Assembly: GCF_001955535.1 (NCBI RefSeq)
Contig: NZ_MPVN01000005.1
Span: 186,001 to 250,000 of the forward strand
Reading direction: 5' to 3'
Origin: Paenibacillus sp. FSL H7-0326
Lineage (GTDB): Bacteria; Bacillota; Bacilli; Paenibacillales; Paenibacillaceae
DNA length: 64,000 nt
The position numbers were made by a program, and so were the translations under genes. Positions within the stretch are counted from its first letter, which is position 1. Each line of letters starts with the position of its first letter. The notes below the pieces were generated by a model. That model saw nothing but the letters and a program-made list of their open reading frames with translations, searched no databases and was not told where the DNA came from. This document shows positions 16,827-25,838 of this stretch, in pieces.

Positions 16827-17453
16827 TTAAACCACCTTCCCAAGCAGATATACGACCGTAAAGATGAAGACCCAGACCACATCGATAAAGTGCCAGTAGA
16901 TCGCCGACACATAAATCTTCGGTGCGGTTACGACCGTTAATCCTTTTTTGTACAGCTGTCCAATGAGAAGTCCGATCCAGCCTAGACCGAAGGCAACGTG
17001 CGCCCCGTGAAAGCCGACCAGCGTGTAGAACGCCGAACTGAATGCGCTCGTTGTCATACCAAATTCTTTATGAACAACATATTCGTAGAACTCATAAATT
17101 TCGATACCGAGAAAGACGAGTCCTAGCAAAATAGTAACGCCGAGCCAGCTAATGAGCGCTTTGACGTTATGCTTATGCATCGCCTGAATCGCAAATACGC
17201 TCGTCAAGCTGCTTACCAGCAGAGTGAAGGTTGCCGCTGCAACCAAGGGAAGATGAAACAGATCATTTGCTGTTGGTCCATCCAGTGTCTGGTTGCGAAG
17301 CGCAAGGAAGGTCGCGAATAGCGTACCGAACAGAACCGCTTCTCCACCCATGAACAGCCAGAAGCCAAGAATCTTGTTGCGGCCCTCTAGCGTTGCTTTT
17401 TCCGGTTCATGAGGCAGCTGACCATTTACAGCTTCTGCGTGTGGGTTTGTCAT
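16827..17453 (-). CDS. ctaE: Cytochrome caa3 oxidase subunit III
   Basis: This 208-residue heme-copper oxidase subunit III has five transmembrane helices rather than the seven of mitochondrial COX3, as in Bacillales. Visible marks: KILGFWLFMGGEAVLFGTLF, the conserved SSLTSVFAIQ region, and YTLVGFHGAHVAFGLGWI. The start codon overlaps the ctaD stop as ATGA, so the two are translationally coupled. Confidence 0.94.
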   Translation of the reverse strand: MTNPHAEAVNGQLPHEPEKATLEGRNKILGFWLFMGGEAVLFGTLFATFLALRNQTLDGPTANDLFHLPLVAAATFTLLVSSLTSVFAIQAMHKHNVKALISWLGVTILLGLVFLGIEIYEFYEYVVHKEFGMTTSAFSSAFYTLVGFHGAHVAFGLGWIGLLIGQLYKKGLTVVTAPKIYVSAIYWHFIDVVWVFIFTVVYLLGKVV

Positions 17454-19339
17454 GCTTTTGCCCCCTTATCTTCCAGTTCCTCAGGCTCGATATGCCATCC
17501 ATGGTCGTCATAGAGGGAGCGAACGATCATACAACCGAAGGTAATCCCCAGACCAATAATGACAACTATATAGTTATTGAACATAAAATTCATAAATGCA
17601 TTGCCGAAGTCATCATTCGTAAACATCAGACCGAGACCCGCGATGAATATCCCTACGGACATTAGAAACGGTAATATGGTCGCCGAAGGCATATGAATCG
17701 GTCCGACCGGCTCAGCCGGAGTCATCTCTGAATGGCCAGCCATCTTCTCTTTCCAGTAAGCATCAATTCCGCGTACAAGCGGAGTCTGTTTAAAGTTATA
17801 TTCTGGCGGCGGAGAAGGAATCGTCCATTCCAGTGTACGTCCATCCTCCCAAGGATCGTTGCCAGCATCAGCAGGCTTCAATGAAGTCTTAACGATATTT
17901 ACCAGGAATAAAATGACGCCTACACCCATCATGAGTGCACCAACCGTACTGATCAGGTTCAGCATGTCAAAGCCTTGATTCGGTGCATAGGTTGCAACCC
18001 GGCGCTGCATCCCCATCAGACCGAGGAAGTGCTGAACGAAGAACGTAAGATGGAAGCCGATAATGAAGATCCAGAACGTAATCTTGCCCAGTCCCTCTGC
18101 GAGTACACGACCGAACATCTTCGGCCACCAGTAGTGCAGACCGGAGAACAGTCCGAGGACAAGACCACCCACAATGACGTAGTGAAAGTGCGCGACGACA
18201 AAATATGTATCATGGAACTGAAAGTCTGCCGGTGCAGAGGCGAGCATGACGCCGGTTACCCCGCCCATGACAAAGGTAGGAACAAAGCCGATCGCGTACA
18301 GATTTGCAGACGTGAACCGGATTTGTCCGCCCCACATTGTAAACAGCCAGTTAAAGATCTTGATCCCCGTAGGTACCGCAATCAGCATTGTAGAGATCGA
18401 GAACAGGGCATTCGCTACCGTCCCCATTCCTGTCGTGAACATGTGATGCGCCCAAACCATGAAGCCAAGGAACGCAATCAGAATCGTTGCAAATACCATG
18501 GAGCTGTAACCGAACAATCTCTTTCTGGAGAAGGTCGGGATGACTTCGGAAATGATTCCGAATGCCGGCAGAATCAGGATATATACTTCAGGGTGACCGA
18601 AGATCCAGAAAATATGCTGCCATAATACCGGGTTACCTCCACCTGCAACATCGAAGAAGTTAGCTCCGAGAATTCGGTCAAAGGTTAGTAGAACAAGACC
18701 CACCGTAATGGCTGGGAAAGCAAACAGAATAATGGCGGATGTTATAAATGTCGTCCAGGCAAACATCGGCATTCTCATAAAAGACATCCCGGGTGCACGC
18801 ATCGTAATAATCGTAGCAAGGAAGTTGATGCCCCCGATCAGCGTACCAAGACCTGCAATCTGGAGACCGATGGTGTAGAAATCGACACCGTGTGTGCTGC
18901 TGTACTCCGTGCTTGAGAGCGGGACATAGGATGTCCAACCTGCGTCCGGAGCACCACCCATCAACCAGCTCAGATTAAGCAGCAATCCTCCGAACAGAAA
19001 GGTCCAGAAGCCGAGCGAGTTCAGAAAAGGAAACGCAACGTCCCTTGCCCCAATCTGCAGTGGAAGCACCGCATTCATCAGTGCGAATATGATCGGCATA
19101 ACGCCGAGGAAGATCATTGTCGTTCCATGCATTGTAATCATTTCATTAAATGTCTGGGTAGTCATCATACCATTGTAAGGAATAATTAATTGAAGACGAA
19201 TCAGAATGGCTTCAATCCCACCGATCCCGAAGAACAAGCCTCCTGCCGCCAAGTAAAGAATCGCGATTTTTTTGTGGTCAACGGTCGTCAGCCAATCCAT
19301 AATTCCCGTATACCGTTTAACCGTATGAGCGTGAGCCAA
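17450..19339 (-). CDS. ctaD: Cytochrome caa3 oxidase subunit I
   Basis: This 629-residue catalytic subunit binds heme a and the heme a3-CuB centre. Ligand motifs are intact: ITMHGTTMIF (heme a His), the GHPEVYILILP segment with the cross-linked His-Tyr, MVWAHHMFTTG (CuB histidines) and VVAHFHYVIVGG (heme a and a3 histidines). Twelve core helices are followed by a C-terminal extension with two more, usual in the Bacillus enzyme. I start at a TTG (19339) that lies nine bases after an ideal GGAGG; an earlier TTG at 19360 sits inside the ribosome-binding site. Part of the caa3 operon. Confidence 0.95.
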   Translation of the reverse strand: MAHAHTVKRYTGIMDWLTTVDHKKIAILYLAAGGLFFGIGGIEAILIRLQLIIPYNGMMTTQTFNEMITMHGTTMIFLGVMPIIFALMNAVLPLQIGARDVAFPFLNSLGFWTFLFGGLLLNLSWLMGGAPDAGWTSYVPLSSTEYSSTHGVDFYTIGLQIAGLGTLIGGINFLATIITMRAPGMSFMRMPMFAWTTFITSAIILFAFPAITVGLVLLTFDRILGANFFDVAGGGNPVLWQHIFWIFGHPEVYILILPAFGIISEVIPTFSRKRLFGYSSMVFATILIAFLGFMVWAHHMFTTGMGTVANALFSISTMLIAVPTGIKIFNWLFTMWGGQIRFTSANLYAIGFVPTFVMGGVTGVMLASAPADFQFHDTYFVVAHFHYVIVGGLVLGLFSGLHYWWPKMFGRVLAEGLGKITFWIFIIGFHLTFFVQHFLGLMGMQRRVATYAPNQGFDMLNLISTVGALMMGVGVILFLVNIVKTSLKPADAGNDPWEDGRTLEWTIPSPPPEYNFKQTPLVRGIDAYWKEKMAGHSEMTPAEPVGPIHMPSATILPFLMSVGIFIAGLGLMFTNDDFGNAFMNFMFNNYIVVIIGLGITFGCMIVRSLYDDHGWHIEPEELEDKGAKA

Positions 19340-19356
19340 GTTCAAGTACCTCCTTC

Positions 19357-20418
19357 TCAATCCGCACTGTTCGTTTCATAATCCAGCTTGTAATCGGCCA
19401 AATACTCGGCTATTGCATCGACCTCTTCAGTGGTCAGTCCAAGCTCCGCCGGAGACGGCATCTCATTGCCCGGTTTGATAGCCTGCGGATCATGAAGCCA
19501 TTCTTTGAGGTTCTCCTCTACAGGTGCACCCTCCTGACCTTCACGTTCATTCAGAAGCATGCTCGCAATGGATTCCCTGCCGCCGATTCCTGTAAGATTC
19601 GGACCTAGCGGACCGCCTTGATCGCCCACAGCATGGCAGCTCAGACAAGCAGACTTGAATTTCTCGGCAAGCTGCTCATCTTCAGGCAGAACAGCCGGCG
19701 CCTGCATCGCAGTCACCCAATTATCAAACTCCTCTTGGCTGACAGCCTTAACCTTGAATTCCATATATGCATGGGATGGTCCGCACAGCTCGGCGCACTT
19801 CCCGCGGTAAACGCCTTCATTCGGTGCAGAGAAGTGGAATTTATTCAAGGTTCCGTCAAAGTTCGTGTCAATCTTACCTGCCAGGGACGGTACCCAGAAG
19901 GAGTGAATTACATCATTACTTTCAAGTACAAATGAAATCGTCTTATCGGTTGGAATAATGAGGTCTTGTGCGGTCGTCACACCGAGATCAGGATAGCTGA
20001 ATTCCCACCAGTACTGGTGAGCTGTCACTTTAACCTGAAGGGCGTTTTCGTCTTTGGTGTAGTCCTTGCCTAAAGCGGAGAGCTGCTGAACGGTTGGAAC
20101 AGCCAATATAATGACAAGCACGAGAGGAATGACGGTCCATATAATCTCCAGCTTGTGATTACCTTCCACTTGTTCAGGAATTTCATTCTGTCCTGGCCTC
20201 CGCCGGAACTTGATCAATACAAAGGCCGCAATCGCAAACACCACAAGGAGTACGACGACCATGATCGTTATGGCAAGCTTCATTAGATCAAGCTGCCCTT
20301 GTGCTACGGGACCCTGCGGTCTCAATACAGACAAATCCTCACGGCCGCAAGCGGACAATAACAATGAGAATGCTGCCAGCAATGGGAGGATTCTTTTTCC
20401 GTGCCGCCACCTTTTCAT
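19357..20418 (-). CDS. ctaC: Cytochrome caa3 oxidase subunit II with fused cytochrome c
   Basis: This protein is a lipoprotein (LLSAC lipobox, Cys near residue 24-25) with two transmembrane helices (about 48-71 and 92-112), then the CuA domain and a cytochrome c domain. CuA ligands: H173, C209, E211, C213, H217 and M220 in GKCAELCGPSHAYM (numbers from the GTG at 20421). The heme-c site is CLSCH (259-263) with M321 as probable axial ligand. The cytochrome fusion defines this as a caa3 oxidase. I start at the ATG at 20418, one codon after a GTG. Its ribosome-binding site follows the long promoter region at 20537-20565. Confidence 0.94.
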   Translation of the reverse strand: MKRWRHGKRILPLLAAFSLLLSACGREDLSVLRPQGPVAQGQLDLMKLAITIMVVVLLVVFAIAAFVLIKFRRRPGQNEIPEQVEGNHKLEIIWTVIPLVLVIILAVPTVQQLSALGKDYTKDENALQVKVTAHQYWWEFSYPDLGVTTAQDLIIPTDKTISFVLESNDVIHSFWVPSLAGKIDTNFDGTLNKFHFSAPNEGVYRGKCAELCGPSHAYMEFKVKAVSQEEFDNWVTAMQAPAVLPEDEQLAEKFKSACLSCHAVGDQGGPLGPNLTGIGGRESIASMLLNEREGQEGAPVEENLKEWLHDPQAIKPGNEMPSPAELGLTTEEVDAIAEYLADYKLDYETNSAD

Positions 20419-20536
20419 CACCTATCTACCCCACTTTTCCCAATTTCGCTGATTACCATCTGGTTCCAAAAAGCGAGTATTCTACCTGCTCTAGTACCTT
20501 TGTTGTAATCCTGTAAATTAATACAATCACTTATTA

Positions 20537-20565
20537 AATATAAGTCGACCCCCTGTTTTTGTCAA
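20537..20565 (-). promoter_or_regulatory. Promoter of the caa3 oxidase operon
   Basis: On the minus strand TTGACA (20565-20560) and TATATT (20542-20537) are 17 bases apart, about 120 bases before the ctaC start. This is a near-consensus sigma-A promoter. Confidence 0.75.
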
Positions 20566-20862
20566 TCTTTAGACACATGTTCACAAATTGTTCAAAAAGT
20601 CCTAGAAACCGCGCCATTATTATGTTTGTTAACGATTTCACGACTGAATAATAGCGCAATATTCCATTGTTTTCTTCCAAATTACGGATAATACGGGAGC
20701 TTTCGAGCAAGTTTGGCAGATTACTGATTTATGTAGTTTAGTGCAAATAATTTGCTGGCAACACTAGCAATCTATTTATAGAATGCATCTCTCTTTTTTG
20801 CCATCTCAGCATATGAAATGCCATCTCATTTCTAATTCCATCCATCATTTACCACAAAAGAA

Positions 20863-20888
20863 AACCCGATCCTATGCAGAAGCGGGTT
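20863..20888 (-). terminator. Terminator of the methionine aminopeptidase gene
   Basis: AACCCG pairs with CGGGTT on the minus strand with a T run following. Stem is short. Confidence 0.55.
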
Positions 20889-20959
20889 ACTAGGAAGCCA
20901 GAAGTATCTTATTGAAAATCTCGGATAAATTACCAGACAGAATAAGCTGTTGTTTCAAC

Positions 20960-21709
20960 TCAAACGGTTAGCAGCAGAGGGCCGTCCTTTGTAATGGCTA
21001 CCGTATGCTCATACTGGGCTCCGATGCTGCCATCCGCAGAACGGATCGTCCAGCCGTCCTCTTCCCAGTAAACGGCACCTGTCGGCCCCATGGTTAGAAC
21101 AGGCTCTACTGTGATAACCATCCCCTCTTCAAGCCGGATGCCTTGACCGGGCTTGCCATAAGGGAAAATGTCTGGCTGCTCATGCATGATGCGGCCAATG
21201 CCATGTCCGACAAGCGGCTTGACGATCCCGTAGCGCCAAGGCTTCACGCATTTTTCGATGGCGTAACCGATATCTCCTACCGTCTTGCCCGGCAGCGCTG
21301 CGGCAATCCCTTGATGCATTGCCTTTTCCGTCCGTTTCAGAAATCTCTCGGTCTTGGCATCGGTCTTCCCTACCGCATAAGTCCATGCGGAATCCGCCAG
21401 CCAGCCATCCTTGTTGACTACCATATCAATGGTTACTACATCTCCATTGACTAATGCTGTATCGGAAGGGAAGCCATGACATACAATTTCATTCACTGAT
21501 GCGCATATCGCATAGGGATAGCCTTTATACCCCTTCTGTTCCGGCGTTGCGCCCTGTTCGGCAAGGAAGTCCTCAACAAAGCTATCAATCGCTTGAGTTG
21601 TTATTCCTGGCGTAAGCATGGATTCGATCTTTTGATGACAAGCCTTCAGTATTCTCCCTGCCTCCCGCATGTACCCGATTTCCTCTTTTGTCTTCAGGAT
21701 CACAGACAT
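20960..21709 (-). CDS. map: Type I methionine aminopeptidase
   Basis: This 249-residue enzyme removes the N-terminal methionine from new proteins. Dinuclear metal ligands are complete: D95, D106, H169, E202 and E234, with H78 in NEIVCHGFPSD and the family segment GHGIGRIMHEQPD. It stands alone, not next to secY/adk as the housekeeping map does, and so resembles the second (MapB/YflG-type) copy in Bacillus. Length is normal. Confidence 0.9.
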   Translation of the reverse strand: MSVILKTKEEIGYMREAGRILKACHQKIESMLTPGITTQAIDSFVEDFLAEQGATPEQKGYKGYPYAICASVNEIVCHGFPSDTALVNGDVVTIDMVVNKDGWLADSAWTYAVGKTDAKTERFLKRTEKAMHQGIAAALPGKTVGDIGYAIEKCVKPWRYGIVKPLVGHGIGRIMHEQPDIFPYGKPGQGIRLEEGMVITVEPVLTMGPTGAVYWEEDGWTIRSADGSIGAQYEHTVAITKDGPLLLTV

Positions 21710-21775
21710 CTACAGGTCAGCCCCTTCCCGTTGTGGCGCTAACTCTATGTATATGCATACTCCCGCGCAAAAAAA

Positions 21776-21810
21776 ACCGCCTCTCCTGCATCCATTCACA
21801 GGCGGGCGGT
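21776..21810 (-). terminator. Intrinsic terminator of the 62-residue gene
   Basis: ACCGCC and GGCGGT arms with GCCTG/CAGG inner pairs; seven or more T follow on the minus strand. Confidence 0.75.
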
Positions 21811-21873
21811 TCTATTCAAATAAGAACAGTATATTCAGATGCTTGATTACAGTAGTGACGCAAAAGTGAAGAA

Positions 21874-22062
21874 TCAGGAGACTGAGGAATTCAGTCTTGT
21901 CAGTTCACGCTCGACGACGAGCGTAAGCTCCTCTTCGTAACCTCCTGTTATCCGGTATTTTTTCACATACTCCTTCACGAATTTTTTAGGATCCTTCGGC
22001 CTGAAAATCCGAGTCATTTCTCGTAAACTTTCTTTGACCTCATTATGACCTTTTGTTGCCAT
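21874..22062 (-). CDS. Small uncharacterised protein (62 residues)
   Basis: The protein is basic and helical (MATKGHNEVKESLREMTRIF, then a KDPKKFVKEYVKKYRI stretch), without cysteines or membrane segments. Evidence that it is real: a strong GGGAGG ribosome-binding site eight bases ahead of ATG 22062, no overlap with other genes, and its own terminator. I do not recognise the family; it looks like a Paenibacillus-type orphan small protein, possibly stress or spore related, which is inference. Confidence 0.65.
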   Translation of the reverse strand: MATKGHNEVKESLREMTRIFRPKDPKKFVKEYVKKYRITGGYEEELTLVVERELTRLNSSVS

Positions 22063-22550
22063 GATAACTCCCTCCCAAAACGTTCAAAAGTAAATGCTCC
22101 GTTTAGAGAATCCGTAGAAAAAAAAGATCTAAGTGATACCATGAAGAAGTGTGTGCAGCTGTAATTAGCTTCAGGCCGGGAATCCCTGACTTAAACAGGT
22201 ACCTGACATTATAAATACCCGAAACGATTCTTTTTGAATCACACTTCTATTGTATCATATTCAAAGCTTGCGTACAGCTTTCCAGAAATATCAATTTTGT
22301 AAAATCAAAATCAAATTCTGAATACCGTACTCCATACATAATATATCGGCCAATGTTTAATTCGGATTCAGTCAATGTTTTGAATACCAATCGTTTACAT
22401 ACATTTATTATGCCGTGAACACGGATAGTTATGCACCGAAACGGATAACCTAACTTACTGAAGTAAGAGCTTAAAGCCGCTTATATAAGCGGCCGCACTT
22501 CCTAAGATTCATGTTTCATTAAATAAAATAAGTTCAAGGAGGCTCCTGAT
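22063..22550. other. 488-base gap, partly structured leader
   Basis: The 200 bases upstream of the 62-residue gene contain a perfect 10-base palindrome CAGGTACCTG and a TCAGG...CCTGA pair near 22180-22205, suggesting an RNA structure, but I match it to no known riboswitch. The rest, 22260-22550, is AT-rich and shows only the ribosome-binding site of the gene at 22551. Confidence 0.45.
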
Positions 22551-22829
22551 ATGAGCAGCAAGGATAAGGACATGCTCCCGATCACGCGGGAAAAGGTTGA
22601 GGTAGATGGAGTATATACCAATGAACGCGGACTGACGGAACATCTGCATAGAGGACAGCATTTTCCGCCGGACCCGATTCATGGAGCTACGGAATGGGAG
22701 CTGACGGAGTTTGCGTTTGAGAATCATCATGAAGGCAGAACAGACGAGCGCCTCGTTCCCAAAGAGGACGATGAGAATAAAAAAGGCAAAATAACAAGCC
22801 CGCGTCGTCAATTTCAAGGCGGAAGCTGA
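22551..22829 (+). CDS. Small acidic uncharacterised protein (92 residues)
   Basis: ATG 22551 has an AAGGAGG eight bases ahead and a good terminator after it. The protein is hydrophilic, rich in Glu, Asp, His and Arg, with REKVEVDGVYTNERG and FPPDPIHGATEWELTEF. That is distantly like the YjzC family of small Bacillus proteins, but I am not sure. There is no membrane segment or signal peptide. It stands alone between two small genes. Confidence 0.7.
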   Translation: MSSKDKDMLPITREKVEVDGVYTNERGLTEHLHRGQHFPPDPIHGATEWELTEFAFENHHEGRTDERLVPKEDDENKKGKITSPRRQFQGGS

Positions 22830-22846
22830 TTCTGGTTAGAGAATAC

Positions 22847-22877
22847 ATATCACTGTTCCTTCATGGAAGAGTGATAT
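22847..22877 (+). terminator. Intrinsic terminator of the 92-residue gene
   Basis: ATATCACT and AGTGATAT arms with TTCC/GGAA extending the stem; TTTTTTT follows. Confidence 0.8.
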
Positions 22878-22960
22878 TTTTTTATTTTGATGGTTGTTCA
22901 ACTCCACGCCCCTCTCTCATATGATGCTTAAGAGAGATGGACAAAGGAGGAGGATACTTG

Positions 22961-23299
22961 ATGTCCCCATTCAAATCATCGACCGGACTGGATGAGAATA
23001 TTGCAGGTGCACTGTGCTACTTCTTCGGTTTTATCGGAGCCATATTGCTGCTTGCGCTCGAGAAGCGAAGCCGCTTCGTTATGTTTCATGCACTTCAGTC
23101 CCTGTTTGCCTTCGGAGCTATTGTCGTCGGTCATGTACTCAGCGGCTTGATCCCTTTGCTTGGCCCCCTGCTCGCTGCGCTGCTGTCACTGCTTGGTGTG
23201 GCGATATGGGTAATTATGCTGGCAGCAACACTGCAAGGGAAGTGGCTCAAACTTCCTCTAGTAGGCGACCTTGCTGAGAAGCAGATGCGCAAGCTGTAA
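22961..23299 (+). CDS. DUF4870 family membrane protein
   Basis: This 112-residue protein has three transmembrane segments (about 15-35, 42-66, 73-97) and the DUF4870/Tic20-like pattern of LDENIAGALCYFFGFIGAILLL and RFVMFHALQSLFAFG. I start at 22961, where AAAGGAGGAGG lies just upstream; the earlier ATG at 22937 overlaps that site. Function unknown; relatives are small integral membrane proteins. Confidence 0.85.
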   Translation: MSPFKSSTGLDENIAGALCYFFGFIGAILLLALEKRSRFVMFHALQSLFAFGAIVVGHVLSGLIPLLGPLLAALLSLLGVAIWVIMLAATLQGKWLKLPLVGDLAEKQMRKL

Positions 23300-23378
23300 T
23301 CTCTCTCACGAACAGAGCAGCTGGCAATTATACTTTGCCGCCTGCCTGCCCCAGCAAGCTTCATAGCACACAAAAAAA

Positions 23379-23411
23379 CCGCTGATGACCCTCAAACAGG
23401 ATAACCAGCGG
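23379..23411 (-). terminator. Intrinsic terminator of pbuX
   Basis: CCGCTG and CAGCGG stem with ATCC/GGGT inner pairs, followed by seven T on the minus strand, 18 bases after the pbuX stop. Confidence 0.75.
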
Positions 23412-23428
23412 CTAGAATTATGAAAAAA

Positions 23429-24775
23429 TTAGACGGATTCAGTTGTCGTGTCCAGTTCAGCCTTTTTCTGCGGTTTGGGACCCAATCCGTTAAAAATCAG
23501 ATTCAGCAAAATCGCAGTAAAGCTGCCGACCACAATTCCGTTATTCAGCAAAATACCGATCTCGGAAGGAAGCTGTGAGAACAGATTCGGTACAACCGTA
23601 ACGCCGAGACCCATCCCTACGGACACTGCAATAATAAGCAGATTCTCGTATCGGTTAAAGTCTACCTGATCGGCCAGCATCCGGATACCGGAGGATACGA
23701 CCATCCCAAACAAGGCTACGGTAGCGCCGCCAAGCACGGAAGGAGGAATCATCTGGGCCGTTGCTGCAATCTTGGGAACAAATCCGATCAGAATGAGCAG
23801 CAGACCGGCTACAGCGATAACGTCCCGTGTCTTCACACGGCTCATTTGGAGCAGACCAACGTTCTGGGAGTACGTTGTATACGGGAAGGAGTTAAAGATC
23901 CCACCAACCACAATCGCAAGCCCTTCTGCTCTGTATCCTCTGGACAAGTCCTTAGAATCAATTTCTTTGTTCAAAATTTTGCCCAGAGCCATAAATACCC
24001 CTGTTGATTCCGCGATACTGACGATCGCAACCAGGATCATCGTCAGAATAGCAGACAGGTTAAAGGTAGGCGTTCCAAAATGGAACGGTTCAGGTGCACG
24101 GAACCAGCTTGCTTCAAGCATTGGAGACAAGTCTACTTTACCGAAGAACAGTCCTGCAACCAATGTGCCGGCAACAAGACCGAGCAGGATCGAAATCGAC
24201 TGGATAAATCCCTTTGTTAAACGGTTCAAGACAATAATGAATAATAGTACACCAAAGCCCAGCAGCAGATTCACAGGATCGCCGAAATCCGCAGCCCCAT
24301 TACCGCCGCCAAGATCGTTTAACGCAACCGGAATAAGTGTGAGACCAATAATGGTGACGACCGAGCCTGTAACGACCGGCGGGAAGAAACGAATCAGCTT
24401 GCCGAACAATCCGCCAAAGATCATGACGAACAGACCAGAGGCGATAATCGCACCATAAATGGCGCTAACACCATATTGATTACCGATTAGAATCATCGGC
24501 GAAACCGCCTGGAAGGCACAGCCGAGCATTACCGGAAGGCCGATACCGAAATATTTGCCGCCCCATACTTGCAGCAGTGTTGCCAGACCACAGGCCAGTA
24601 GGTCAATTGCAATCAGATAGGTGATTTGATCTGGAGGCAGATTCAGACCGCTCGGTCCACCGACGATCAGGGGAACGATGACAGCTCCCGCATACATAGC
24701 CAAGACGTGCTGAATGCCTAGCGAAAATGTTTTTAAAGGGTGACGATTACGGTTAAATATACGTTCACGTGACAT
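23429..24775 (-). CDS. pbuX: Xanthine permease (nucleobase:cation symporter-2 family)
   Basis: This 448-residue membrane transporter takes up xanthine with a proton. It has 12-14 hydrophobic helices and the family motifs of NCS2: GLQHVLAMYAGAVIVPLIVGG near residue 20, and the quinone-like loop with AESTGVFMALGK and FSYTTYSQNVGLLQMS. Its start codon overlaps the xpt stop (TAATG), so translation is coupled. Together with xpt it makes the purine salvage operon controlled by the riboswitch at 25566-25631. Confidence 0.93.
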   Translation of the reverse strand: MSRERIFNRNRHPLKTFSLGIQHVLAMYAGAVIVPLIVGGPSGLNLPPDQITYLIAIDLLACGLATLLQVWGGKYFGIGLPVMLGCAFQAVSPMILIGNQYGVSAIYGAIIASGLFVMIFGGLFGKLIRFFPPVVTGSVVTIIGLTLIPVALNDLGGGNGAADFGDPVNLLLGFGVLLFIIVLNRLTKGFIQSISILLGLVAGTLVAGLFFGKVDLSPMLEASWFRAPEPFHFGTPTFNLSAILTMILVAIVSIAESTGVFMALGKILNKEIDSKDLSRGYRAEGLAIVVGGIFNSFPYTTYSQNVGLLQMSRVKTRDVIAVAGLLLILIGFVPKIAATAQMIPPSVLGGATVALFGMVVSSGIRMLADQVDFNRYENLLIIAVSVGMGLGVTVVPNLFSQLPSEIGILLNNGIVVGSFTAILLNLIFNGLGPKPQKKAELDTTTESV

Positions 24776-25362
24776 TAGATTCCATCCTCTTCATCTGCAA
24801 ATGTAACTTGTCCATTCTCAAGTGATGCAATTCGCACCAGTGATTCAACACGGTAGCCTTTCTCTTGAAGCAGACGACCGCCAGGCTGGAACGCTTTTTC
24901 AATTACGATACCGATACCGACAACCTCAGCACCTGCCTGCTCAACAATCCGCGCAAGACCAAACGCCGCTTCCCCATTCGCAAGGAAATCATCAATAATA
25001 AGTACGCGGTCTCCTGGCTTCATAAACTTCTTAGCCACCGTAATTTCGTTAGACTCCTGCTTGGTGAAGGAATAAACCTTCTCTACAAAAATATCATCAC
25101 GCAGGGTCAAAGACTTCTGCTTGCGGGCAAAGATCAGCGGCGCTTCCAGCTCAAGTGCAGTCATAATGCCAGGCGCAATCCCGGAGGATTCAATGGTGAG
25201 CACACGATTAATATCCTCTCCCTCAAACCGTCTGACAAACTCGCGGCCGACTTCCTTCATTAGAATCGGGTCCATCTGATGGTTCAGGAATGAATCCACC
25301 TTCAGTACCTGATCTGACAACACAATCCCTTCGTTTATCACTTTTTCCTTTAGCAGCTTCAA
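24775..25362 (-). CDS. xpt: Xanthine phosphoribosyltransferase
   Basis: This 195-residue enzyme joins xanthine and PRPP to make XMP. The PRPP-binding motif VLIIDDFLANGEA is at about 119-131, and the N-terminal substrate loop SFLNHQMDP is present. Length is as in B. subtilis Xpt. Start is TTG at 25362, about ten bases after AGGAGGAGA; no in-frame ATG is available there. Regulated by the purine riboswitch upstream, with pbuX as next gene. Confidence 0.93.
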   Translation of the reverse strand: MKLLKEKVINEGIVLSDQVLKVDSFLNHQMDPILMKEVGREFVRRFEGEDINRVLTIESSGIAPGIMTALELEAPLIFARKQKSLTLRDDIFVEKVYSFTKQESNEITVAKKFMKPGDRVLIIDDFLANGEAAFGLARIVEQAGAEVVGIGIVIEKAFQPGGRLLQEKGYRVESLVRIASLENGQVTFADEEDGI

Positions 25363-25565
25363 GTGGTATCTCTCCTCCTGTATGGATATTTCTTAAATTT
25401 GAGCCTGACCCGGCAAAATGCAAATAACCCATTCCAAATCAACCGCCGAAAACACGGATGGATTAGAACAGGTACTGGTTAGAATAAAGATGCAGTAAAG
25501 ATTTCAAGCTCACATGCAGCAGTATAGCAGAGGCCTTCAAATTTTGTTGCATTCTTCATATTCCT

Positions 25566-25631
25566 CCCGTAGTCCAATCATTTCCGGTGATCGGGTAGAG
25601 ACATGCCGGCCCATTCCAGCACATATACGAG
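25566..25631 (-). promoter_or_regulatory. Purine (guanine-type) riboswitch aptamer of xpt-pbuX
   Basis: On the minus strand the order is P1 (CTCGTA) then ATAT, GGCC-type P2, TCTCTACC (conserved J2/3), P3 arms ATCA/TGAT with ACCGGAAAT in the loop, and GGACTACGGG closing P1. The conserved core nucleotides match the xpt aptamer, and the base-pairing position in GACTAC is C, so guanine or hypoxanthine, not adenine, is the ligand. The aptamer begins about 200 bases upstream of xpt. A weak stem with T-rich tail around 25417-25463 could be the expression platform, but I am not sure. Confidence 0.9.
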
Positions 25632-25808
25632 TTAATTGTATATTTCACGACATGAGCAAAGGAGCAAATTACCTTATCGGTGTACTCCCTCGCCTATGTT
25701 AGAACAATGTTAGAAGTATAACGGATTGGTGCAGCAAAATAAAGTGTTATTTTAAACCTTTTCCACCTAAATGCATGCGCACTATAGATGGAGCTTACAT
25801 CATCTTAA

Positions 25809-25838
25809 ATACAGTCTAAACGAGCGAATTAACTGTAT
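25809..25838. repeat. Inverted repeat at the end of the TnpB-like gene
   Basis: ATACAGT (25809-25815) and ACTGTAT (25832-25838) face each other around the stop codon of the TnpB-like gene. In IS200/IS605 elements a hairpin near the right end marks the element end and the guide RNA; this could be a trace of it, but the ends of the element are not fixed. Confidence 0.4.

Larger units (their letters stand above)
20419..20959. other. 541-base gap upstream of ctaC
   Basis: Contains the oxidase promoter (20537-20565) and the terminator of the methionine aminopeptidase gene (20863-20888). Between 20570 and 20860 is AT-rich sequence without a gene or clear structure. Confidence 0.6.

Noticed and set aside
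17975..18625. Plus-strand frame of 216 codons opposite ctaD
   Set aside because: Antisense shadow of a strongly conserved oxidase gene, no ribosome-binding site, very charged random composition.
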